Assembly (NCBI RefSeq): GCF_902635505.1
Contig: NC_045428.1
Location: 436,499,106 to 436,563,105 of the forward strand
From: Sarcophilus harrisii
Lineage: Eukaryota; Chordata; Mammalia; Dasyuromorphia; Dasyuridae
DNA length: 64,000 nt
Direction of reading: 5' to 3'
Each line of letters starts with the position of its first letter. Within the stretch, counting starts at the first letter, position 1. Below the pieces are notes generated by a model. The model was not told the origin of the DNA, did no database searches, and saw only the letters and a program-made list of their open reading frames with translations. This document shows, piece by piece, positions 55,283 through 64,000 of the stretch. Position numbers and translations under genes: made by a program.

Positions 55283-58200
55283 TGAGAACACTCAATGATG
55301 GGAATTGTGAAAAAACTTTATTGCATTGTTTGAACCTAGCCCTGAGTGGCTGGGAAGCTGGACCACTTCTACCTGTTGCTTAGAGAATGTTAATTAAGAA
55401 CCCAGGTTACCAGAAACTCAGTCAGATCCAAAATAATGCAAGGAGTTTCTCCCAAGTATATTTCAAGCAATCCTTATGTCTTATCTGAAAATTGGACTTG
55501 TTATAGTCAATTTACTGTTTCTAAATTCCTTTGAATAGTGTCTTTGAATAGACACTTGGAGGGAGAGGGGGAGTGAGGGAAGAGACACCTCATTTTCTGA
55601 TTTCAAAGAATTGGATGTTTTTTCTTCCCTTCCCAATTTGTGAAATCCCTAATCTTTCCTCCAGTTAGAAATCAAGATTACCTAATGATGTATCCTGGTT
55701 TGTATCCTGTTAATTGTTTTCTTTTAATGCATAAAAATCTCTTTCCTCCTGTATTTAGGATCCAGTGCCAAGCTGAAAAGGCCTGGTCTTGATTGTTACA
55801 CAACTGGCATGCTACAAGGACAATGAAATCCATTCTTGTCATTTTCTTTTGACAATAAACTCACCAGTCACCTCTACTAGCCAGGAGAGGTGAGAAAATT
55901 ATTCAATGATGGGAATTGTGAGAAAACTTTATTGCATTGTTTGAACCTAGCCCTGAGGAGCTGGGAAGCTGGACCACTTCTACCTGTTGCTTAGAGAACT
56001 CTATGTTAATTAAGAACCCAGGTTACCAGAAACTCAGTCAGATCCAAAAACTAATGCAAGGAATTTTCTCCCAATTATGTTTCAAGCAATCCTTATATCT
56101 TATCTGAAAACTGGACCTGTTCTAATCATTTACTGTTTCCAAATTCCTTTGAATAGACACTTGGGGGAGAGGGAAGGGAGTGTGAGGGAAGAGACATGTC
56201 ATTTTCTGATTTCAAGAATTGGACCTGTTTTTTCTTCCCTTCCCAATCTGTGAAATCCCTAATCTTTCCTCCAGTTAGAAATGAAGATTACCTAATGATG
56301 TATCCTGGTTTGTATCCTGTAAATTGTTTTCTTTTAATGCATAAAAATCTCTTTCCTCCTGTATTTAGGATCCAGTGCCAAGCTGAAAAGGCCTGGTCTC
56401 GATTGTTACACAACTGGCATACTACAAGGACAATGAAATCCATTCTTGTCATTTTCTTTTGACAATAAACTCACCAGTCACCTCTACTAGCCAGGAGAGG
56501 TGAGAAAATCATTCAATGATGGGAATTGTGAGAAAACTTTATTGCATTGTTTGAACCTAGCCCTGAGGAGCTGGGAAGCTGGACCACTTCTACCTGTTGC
56601 TTAGAGAATGTTAATTAAGAACCCAGGTTACCAGAAACTCAGTCAGATCCAAAAACTAATGCAAGGAGTTTTCTCCCAATTATATTTCAAGCAATCTTTA
56701 TGTCTTATCTGAAAACTGGACTTGTTATAGTCAATTTACTGTTTCTAAATTCCTTTGAATAGTGTCTTTGAATAGACACTTGGAGGGAGAAGGGGAGTGA
56801 GGGAAGAGACACCTCATTTTCTGATTTCAAAGAATTGGATCTGTTTTTTCTTCCCTTCCCAATTTGTGAAATCCCTAATCTTTCCTACACTTAGAAATGA
56901 AGATTACCTAATGCTGTATCCTGTTAATTGTTTTCTTTTAATGCACAAAAACCTCTTTCCCCCCGTATTCAGGATCCAGTGCCAAGCTGAAAAGGCCTGT
57001 CTCAATTGTTACACAACTGGCATGCTACAAGGACAATGAAATCTATTCTTGTCATTTTCTTTTGACAATAAGCTCACCAGTCACCTCTACTAGCCAGGAG
57101 AGGTGAGAAAATTATTCAATGATGGGAATTGTGAGAAAACTTTATTGCATTGTTTGAACCTAGCCCTGAGTGGCTGGGAAGCTGGACCACTTCTACCTGT
57201 TGCTTAGAGAATGTTAATTAAGAACCCAGGTTACCAGAAACTCAGTCAGATCCAAAAACTAATGCAAGGAATTTTCTCCCAATTATGTTTCAAGCAATCC
57301 TTATATCTTATCTGAAAACTGGACCTGTTCTAATCATTTACTGTTTCCAAATTCCTTTGAAGAGACACTTGGGGGAGAGGGAAGGAAGTGTGAGGGAAGA
57401 GACACCTCATTTTCTGATTTCAAGAATTGGACTTGTTTTTTCTTCCCTTCCCAATCTGTGAAATCCCTAATCTTTCCTCCAGTTAGAAATGAAGATTACC
57501 TAATGATGTATCCTGGTTTGTATCCTGTTAATTGTTTTCTTTTAATGCACAAAAATCTCTTTCCTCCTGTATTCAGGATCCAGTGCCAAGCTGAAAAGGC
57601 CCGGTCTTGATTGTTACACAACTGGCATGCTACAAGGACAATGAAATCCATTCTTGTCATTTTCTTTTGACAATAAACTCACCAGTCACCTCTACTAGCC
57701 AGGAGAGGTGAGAAAATTATTCAATGATGGGAATTGTGAGAAAACTTTATTGCATTGTTTGAACCTAGCCCTGAGTGGCTGGGAAGCTGGACCACTTCTA
57801 CCTGTTGCTTAGAGAATGTTAATTAAGAACCCAGGTTACCAGAAACTCAGTCAGATACAAAAACTAATGCAAGGAATTTTCTCCCAATTATATTTCAAGC
57901 AATCCTTACATCTTATCTGAAAACTGGACCTGTTTTAATCATTTACTGTTTCTAAATTCCTTTGAAGAGACACTTGGGGGGGAGGGGGTGTGTGTGAGGG
58001 AAGAGACACCTCATTTTCTGATTTCAAGAATTGGACTTGTTTTTTCTTCCCTTCCCAATCTGTGAAATCCCTAATCTTTCCTCCAGTTAGAAATGAAGAT
58101 TACCTAATGCTGTATTCTGGTTTGTATCCTGTTAATTGTTTTCTTTTAATGCACAAAAACCTCTTTCCCCCTGTATTCAGTGCCAAGCTGAAAAGGCCTG

Positions 58201-58305
58201 GTCTTGTTACACAACTGGCATGCTACAAGGACAATGAAATCCATTCCTATCATTTTCTTTTGACAGTAAGATCACCAGTCAATACCCTCTACTGGCCAGG
58301 AGAGG
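55283..58305 (+). mobile_element. tandem array of five LTR-like units, ~605 bp each
   Basis: Units at 55283-55890, 55891-56500, 56501-57103, 57104-57708 and 57709-58305 (608, 610, 603, 605, 597 bp), highly similar to each other. Each starts near TGAGAA...CAATGATGGGAATTGTG, carries a TATA-like 'atgcataaaaatctc' or a variant followed by a splice-like CAG segment, then an A/T-rich polyadenylation-type segment (AATAAACTCACC in the best-kept units) and an end near CCAGGAGAGG. This layout is that of a retroviral LTR. The first ~170 bp are also present in diverged form at 24838. No gag, pol or env sequence lies between units, so this is an LTR-derived satellite, probably grown by unequal exchange. 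Open frames repeating in each unit are not genes. Fossil. Confidence 0.85.
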
Positions 58306-58978
58306 TAACTGCCATCACTAGAGCAAAATATTTGAGGAAATTTAAGGCAGCTGTCTTAAGAGCACAGTCAGGAACTGCCAATGACTTTGCAACCAGAGTT
58401 CTGCCTACTTTTATATATTGGGTTAATATGGTAAAATCTAGTGAAAATATTTTAAGTTAAACATTTTCAAGTTGAGAACTCATTCAAATAGGAATCGCAA
58501 TTTTTCTCGAGTCAACTTTGGACTCATTGATTGTTACAGAAGAATGTAGCAAGAGGAGAGAATGCTATGGGGTCTCATTCTCTGGTAAGCAAAGCCTGTT
58601 AAAAGTTATGGAATTGGTATCAATGCTAAGAAGATATAACAAAATGAGATTAAAACACCTGTTTCATGCTAAAAAAAAAAACAAAAAAAAAAAAACACTT
58701 ATGATGATGCCTCTCAAAATATACTAAAAAATTTGTACTTCACATTTAAGAATTAAGATTCAGTTTTTCTTATTGTCTCACTTATACATAGTTCCTCCAA
58801 ATAATATGGTTACACAACAGTTCAACATAGAAACAAATTCAAATTACTGATTGTACACATTAGCCATAATAACAGAAAAGTAAATACTAGTACTTTTAAT
58901 GTTACACACCAAACCATTACAAAAAGACAATTATAAACAGGATGCTGTTCCTCAATTTTCACTGGCAATATATTTCTC
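58306..58978 (-). other. POMP: POMP 3' flank and probable 3' UTR
   Basis: Downstream, in POMP's sense, of its stop codon at 58979. I see no canonical AATAAA on the minus strand close to the stop. A variant ATTAAA (plus-strand TTTAAT) lies at 58895-58900. An A-rich stretch at about 58670-58698 appears as poly(T) in POMP orientation. The 3' end of the transcript is not resolved. Confidence 0.45.
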
Positions 58979-59046
58979 TTACAGTAAACCAAGTTTGTAT
59001 TCCATCATCATGTGTGGTTCTCCCATTATTTCACTTTGCGATGGAT
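58979..59046 (-). CDS. POMP: POMP terminal coding exon
   Basis: 68 nt: completes Asp120 and reads P-S-Q-S-E-I-M-G-E-P-H-M-M-M-E-Y-K-L-G-L then L and TAA (plus-strand 58979-58981). Acceptor TTTTTTAG on the minus strand at 59047-59048. Differences from human are V to I, L to M and V to M. Confidence 0.96.
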
Positions 59047-62000
59047 CTAAAAAACAAACAAAAATGCAATCTCAAAAAAGAACCAGAATGAAATGTTCAT
59101 GTATTTCCTCATACTAACTCTGATCTACACCCTGATCACTATTCACTCTGACAGTGTCTTCTTTTAGACAATCAACAAGAGAGCCGAAACTGAACTCTCA
59201 CTAAAGGATACAACTGAGACATAGGGGTCGGCTAAACCAGGGTCCCTCATTTTAGAGATGAAGAAAATAAAGCCCTAGAGAAGGTAAATGATTTGTCCAA
59301 GGCCATAGAGTCAAGATTTGCACTTGGTCTTCTCCTACAAATGCAGCACTTTCTAAAGCCCTTCTATGGACAGTAAGATCTGGAGCACTTAACAACGTCA
59401 CAGTTGGTGAGCAAAAGAAGTGGATTTTAAGCCCAACACTCCTATTATTTCACAATGTTTTAAGAACCTGGGGTCACCTTCATAAAAAAGCACTGACATA
59501 AGACTACAGTAGATACAGTAGAGGTAACCCTGGGGTTGTTGTCATGTCTCTCCACATTTAAAACATGACAGAAAAATTCTACATTAATTTCCTATAAAAT
59601 TGCCACAACTTACATGTTTTATATAGGACTTGAACTAATGGGAAAAAACCCTAGTTACATGGCTACTAAGTTATTACTCAGACTTCAAATCACAATGTAA
59701 TTGAGTTTTAAATAAATACTCCTGTGTAATTAAAGAAAGCATGAGGCCTAAACTTTTTTTCTTTCATTTCAATAGGAAGTTTAACAGAGGTTGAGACCTT
59801 AGTTGTTCCTGCAATTAAGAAATTCTTATAGGAAAGATTCTCAAAGAAAAGGATCCCTAACTATGCTGCTGCTGTGTCCATACCACTTCCAGATATCAGT
59901 AACAAAGAAAAGCTGATGCAATCTAATTAGGATTTGTTTTGTCTGTTTCTATACAAGTGTTAGGGGCACAGTGCACAGTAAGAGTGTGGCTGTCATCAGC
60001 AGATGGATGCTGCCTATATTGTTCTTAGACAAAAGTCATTTACATGCAAGAACAAATAGTATTGTTTGGAGAAATTTAGTAAAAATGACATGCTTTCTCC
60101 CTACACCCTATCATGCTTATTCAGAAAATGACTAAGAAGAAAAGGATAAAAAGCTTTTCTTTTTAAAAAGAATTTTACCCCATTTGTTCCTGTGTCAATA
60201 TATATATGTATTTATGATTATTTTTAAAATGTGCTATCACAGAAATGAACAGTCAATAATTTAAATTCATTGATTTAAAAGCAGTAAAAGTTAATTTAAT
60301 TTTTAAATCTCTAGTACAAATGACAATATAGTTACCATTAAGAATATCTTCAAATCCAATACTCTCATCAGAACCCCTCAAAATATCCAGGGAGAGGTTC
60401 GAGCTCTGAAGGAAGGGAAGACGCTGGACCTATGAGAGAGATAGTGTGAAGAAAAATACAAAGCAAAACATGTTTAAATCTAAGGGAAAAAACTGATTGC
60501 ATGTTCTTTATACTGCATTTTAAAAATTCTATACAACCTCACTTGGTTATATATAACCAACTTCACTTAACATTGTCTCTTTCACCATATTTCCCAGCAG
60601 CTCACTCATAATTGGTACTTAATTCTATTAAATATTTTGAAAGCTAAAAATATGCCAAAATTGTTTCACACGAAGACACCCAAAAAAAATTTTTTTTAAA
60701 ATTTCACAATTATAATTTGACAGTAGGATAAAAATTTCATAAGATACTGCTAAAATGTAAAACTGTAGCTTTTTATTTATAGTTACCCATTGTCAACATT
60801 GATTCTACTCTCTTATCAGTCTGATATGACAACTGAAATATAAATGAAATGCTATGATGCAAATTCTAAGAAAAAAACAATTTTGTGTCAATGTTGTTAT
60901 TTAGTCAAAAATTTAGCCAATCTCTTGCTGGCAGCCATGGTGTATAAAAAGGACCCTTTAAGAGATGCTGCAGTTTGAACTAGCAATCGCATTAATTTGT
61001 GAACAGAAAACCACAAATAATGCCCTAGCTCAAAATGCAGGAGGTGTCAAGGGAAGGTATGGACTACTGGGAATAAGCTGGCTGGGCCAATCTACACTTA
61101 TAACTGGAAGAAGACAATATCTGAACAAACAATAGAGCTATATACTATTGTTATCATACATGGACATCAACATAGCTTATGAAAAATAGTTTTGAATCTT
61201 GTGACCTGCAAGAGGTAATCTAATCAAGACCAACGTAAGAATTCTGACAAAGAAGGAACTTTTGACAAGACCTGTGAAAGAAATGCCAGAATTTGCATTA
61301 TGGTAAAAAGCATACATCAGTTTTAATACATAAGGAGAGTTCTAAATGTGACTTAGTTAATTGGGAATTAGAATTTTGGAATTTAATGAATACCAACATT
61401 CCTTAACCTTGACCTATGTTGTTGCTATCTCAATCTCAGTCAAAAATCTATGAAGAAAATGACAGCAACATCAGGTCAAATGTAGATAACTTGAGGTTAA
61501 TTTTAACTGAATAGCTTTAGCTTTAAAAAAAAAAAAATATTTACTAGGCATAAGGGAAAGCAAAATGGCAATGAGTATAATTTAGTGCCTAAATATTGTC
61601 AAATTTTTGCTCAAAGAGAGGGAGTAATTTAATGACACTAGCTGAAAGGAAAACAAAGTATAAATGTGTATACAAAAATGTGGTAGCTCTTTTCGTGATG
61701 GCAAAGAACTGGACATCAAGAAGATGGCCATAAATTGAGGAATGGATCAACAAGTTGTGGTATATGAATATAATGGAATACTATCATTCTTTAAGAAATG
61801 ATGAGCAGATGAATTTCAGAAAACCCTGGAAAGACTTGTGAACTGATGCTGAGTGAAGTGAGCAGAACCAGGAGAACACAGCAACAGCAACATCATGTGA
61901 TGATCAAAACAGACTTAGCTCTTCTCAGCAATACAGTGATCCAAGACAATTCCAAAAGATGTGATAGAAAATGCCATCCATATCCAAAGAAAGCACGATA

Positions 62001-63061
62001 AAGTACTGAATGCATATTAAAGCACGGCATTTTCACTTTTATATTTTTTTGTGGGTTTTTTCCCCTTTATTCTAATTTTTCTTTCACAACATGACTAACA
62101 TGGAAACATGTTTAACACAATTGTACGTACCTACCATATACATACACACACACACACACACAGAGACACACATATATGATAGATTGCTTGCTGTCTTGGA
62201 TAAAGAGAGGGAGAAAAATTTGGAACACACAATCTTATAATAATGAATGTTTAAAACTATCATTGCATGTGGGATTGGACATGAAATACTATTAAGTAAA
62301 AAATTAATTTAATGTGCATACATATAATGCTAATTTAAAATGTAAGTGGATTATAAAAATGTAAAAATTTTATGCTCTTCCAATTCATGTTATCTCTATG
62401 CTTATGGTTTATATAAGATAATTCAGTCAATTAACATATCTGACACCTGCTCTAAGACCTGATAGCATCTAAGAGAGTAAGATTCTTAACAAGGATTATT
62501 AAAGATTATTACTAATTATCTAAAAAAATGAGTGACAATAATGATCTGTATAGCTCAAAAATAATAAGTACTTATATATTCCCCAAGGCATTTACTTTCA
62601 TTTGCAGATTTTATAAAGCATAGTGGAGTATATTCATAAAAAGTAAAAAGGAAATTTTCTACCCATTAAAAATATCCTCAGACCTGAATTTCTGATAATT
62701 CCTTTATTTTTTTCCCCAAGAGTTCTGGCTACCACAAGGATATTTTTAAACACAGACTCCTGAGTTCCAATGCAGGCAGCTGACTTTCCAGCAAAAAACT
62801 TCCAGTTGTTTCAAGTCACCATTGTCTATATATATAGTGAGCCCTTTATATACAAAGGCAGTCAATATAAGAGAATGAGTTTTACAAGAGAAGACCCAAG
62901 TTCAAGCTCTATCGTCCTTGTTAATTTATTAGCCGCAATGGATACACAAGTTACTTATTTTCTCAGCTTTTGCTCTACCTAACTACTATGGTTGAGAAAA
63001 TCAAATAAGATACTTTTCAGGACTTTGGTTTTATCATCTATAACAGGGGTCCTCAAACTAC

Positions 63062-63125
<64 letters not shown>

Positions 63126-63872
63126 GAAAGTTATATGTTTATTGATTGCTTGAGTCCCAAGATCCCAAAGAGATCGTCTAATGTAATCCATTTTATATTT
63201 TATATTTTATAGCTAAGAAAAAGGAGACCCCAAAAGGATAAGTGATTTTGAACTTCAATAGGAAAAAAATGAAAGCAGTTCAGACAAATCAAAATTGTGG
63301 AAACTTTAGGAAAAAGAGTAAAGTTTTCTACAACTTTGTCCCTGCTGTACCTGGGTGCTTAAAATGCACTCCTTCCTCATTGCCATTTCTAGAATTCCTG
63401 GTGTCTTCCTTAAACCAGTTCTGGGATTAGATGAAATCTTTTTTAATCCCCTCAGTTGTTTATGCATCTCTTCCCCATTAACCTGTCCCCCTGTTGTATA
63501 TACTTTATGTGTACAGTTGTCTCCCTCATACAATGTAAGCTACTTCAAGGCAAAGACTGGGAAACTTGTAACTTCGGAGCCTAACAGTTACTGAAACAAA
63601 GAAGCTGTTTAATGAAAGTGAGCATTAAAAATTCTGATATGGATATTTTTAGCAGGTAAGTTACTTGTGCTGCTCATGGAAGAAATGTATGTTGTAAGTG
63701 AAATAACTTAATCCTTAATTTTTTCAAATAATCAGGACAGAACATTCACTCCTGAAATAAACAAACCTACCTGTTTCACTGCCTTGAATTCCATCTGTAA
63801 CTTCAGGGGAGCATATAGGCCCTGGATATTTCTCAGTGTGGAAAAATTCATTTTATCTTGATTGAGCTGGAA
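58979..63872 (-). CDS. POMP: proteasome maturation protein, last three coding exons (partial, span)
   Basis: Minus-strand join 63771-63872, 60336-60429, 58979-59046 gives 264 nt, the equivalent of residues 55-141 of the 141-residue human protein plus stop. The earlier exons lie beyond the right edge. POMP (yeast Ump1) is the dedicated assembly chaperone of the 20S proteasome: it helps beta subunits join the alpha ring, promotes dimerisation of half-proteasomes, and is the first substrate destroyed on completion. All three exons have consensus splice sites in compatible phases, and about nine of 87 residues differ from the human protein as I recall it, mostly conservative. Convergent with SLC46A3. 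POMP is often induced with proteasome genes by NRF1, but its promoter is outside this window. Confidence 0.97.
59047..60335 (-). other. POMP: POMP intron between the last two coding exons
   Basis: 1.3 kb with an antisense (plus-coordinate) MIR at about 59245-59440; nothing else recognised. Confidence 0.8.
60336..60429 (-). CDS. POMP: POMP penultimate coding exon
   Basis: 94 nt: V-Q-R-L-P-F-L-Q-S-S-N-L-S-L-D-I-L-R-G-S then D-E-S-I-G-F-E-D-I-L-N and the first base of Asp120. Acceptor TCTCATAG, donor AATG/GTAACT. Corresponds to residues 89-119. Confidence 0.97.
61655..62265 (+). mobile_element. 5'-truncated L1 3' end
   Basis: 'gtggtagctcttttcgtgatggcaaagaactggacatc', 'gtggtatatgaatataatggaatactatcattctttaagaaatgatgagcag', 'gctgagtgaagtgagcagaaccaggagaacac', 'cttagctcttctcagcaatacagtgatccaagacaattccaaaag', then the 3' UTR with (CA)n at 62143-62162 and 'gattgcttgctgtcttgg'. 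Same older subfamily as 15815-16645. Antisense to POMP. Confidence 0.88.
62850..63045 (+). repeat. MIR-type SINE
   Basis: 'gaatgagttttacaagagaagacccaagttcaagctctatc', 'acaagttacttattttctcagcttttgctctacctaactactatggttg'. Confidence 0.55.
63047..63065 (+). mobile_element. hAT-type terminal inverted repeat fragment
   Basis: CAGGGGTCCTCAAACTACG matches the start of a common hAT-family DNA transposon terminus. It runs straight into (TA)n; the rest of the element is missing. Confidence 0.5.
63066..63124. repeat. long (TA)n microsatellite
   Basis: About 28 uninterrupted TA units after a short TGTG; likely variable in length and difficult to assemble. Confidence 0.95.
63385..63640 (+). repeat. L2/L3-like 3' end
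   Basis: 'catacaatgtaagctacttcaaggcaaagactggg' and the following text resemble the L2/L3 terminal block; diverged. Confidence 0.5.
63771..63872 (-). CDS. POMP: POMP coding exon for residues 55-88
   Basis: 102 nt in phase 0: F-Q-L-N-Q-D-K-M-N-F-S-T-L-R-N-I-Q-G-L-Y then A-P-L-K-L-Q-M-E-F-K-A-V-K-Q. Acceptor TTTTGTAG, donor CAG/GTAGGT on the minus strand. It carries the most conserved Ump1-family block (N-I-Q-G-L-x-A-P-L-K). Two differences from human: F to Y and Q to K. Confidence 0.97.
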
Positions 63873-64000
63873 CTACAAAAGATTATTTTAAAATACTGCC
63901 CGAGTCTTTCAAGAGACATCAGTGAATACATTTGAAATCCTATTTGGATTAAACATATCATTCACCATAAATAAAATAATTGTTAAAAGTATTTCATTTT
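63873..64000 (-). other. POMP: POMP upstream intron, truncated by window
   Basis: Intron sequence leading into the acceptor at 63873-63874; no further exon within the window. Confidence 0.8.

Larger units (their letters stand above)
60430..63770 (-). other. POMP: POMP intron between residues 88 and 89
   Basis: 3.3 kb. Holds an L1 3' end (61655-62265), a (CA)n run, a MIR (62850-63045), a hAT terminal fragment with a long (TA)n, and L2/L3 sequence (63385-63640). 60430-61654 shows nothing recognised. Confidence 0.8.

Noticed and set aside
56196-58460. Similar open frames recurring in the 605-bp units
   Set aside because: They repeat because the LTR-like unit repeats; no capsid, polymerase or envelope motif is present.

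Overview
The window is nuclear DNA of a marsupial. It is AT-rich and interspersed throughout with marsupial-type SINEs (a tRNA-like head starting near GGCAGCTAGGTGGTGCAGTG, or its complement), MIR and L2/L3-CR1 remnants, L1 3' ends of the marsupial type and ERV LTRs. Two host genes can be read exon by exon. I cannot say whether the animal is American or Australian. Gene names rest on recalled protein sequences, not on a search.

Layout. 1-29170 is upstream intergenic DNA, almost all repeat remnants, with no gene I can support. 29171-30060 is a seven-unit 125-bp tandem array. 30520-31920 is a CpG island holding the SLC46A3 promoter and non-coding first exon(s), with an inverted CCAAT box, a perfect CRE palindrome and four near-consensus splice donors. 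SLC46A3 (lysosomal MFS transporter) lies on the + strand. Its five coding exons, 32388-32579, 36062-36932, 38142-38225, 46110-46266 and 48992-49067, total 1380 nt, giving 459 residues plus stop with every splice phase consistent. A poly(A) signal lies at 49897. 49903-58978 is the interval between two convergent genes; it contains an L1 with a 17-bp target duplication and a roughly 3-kb tandem array of five LTR-like units. 58979-63872 holds, on the - strand, the last three coding exons of POMP (20S proteasome assembly chaperone); its first exons lie beyond the right edge. Tail-to-tail SLC46A3/POMP matches the arrangement I recall from human 13q12.

The two genes are not known to work together: one is a lysosomal membrane transporter and the other an assembly factor for the 20S proteasome. 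Their adjacency is conserved synteny.

The most unusual features are inside SLC46A3. Intron 2 has a 119-bp inverted repeat matching at 118 of 119 positions with a 1.2-kb loop. Intron 5 has a copy (about 95% identical) of the exon 5 acceptor region including the first bases of exon 5, a potential decoy exon with an early in-frame stop. Intron 4 has a 7SL (SRP) RNA pseudogene and an antisense L1 5' region. I found no CRISPR, operon or other prokaryote-type system and no evidence of an undescribed multi-gene system.
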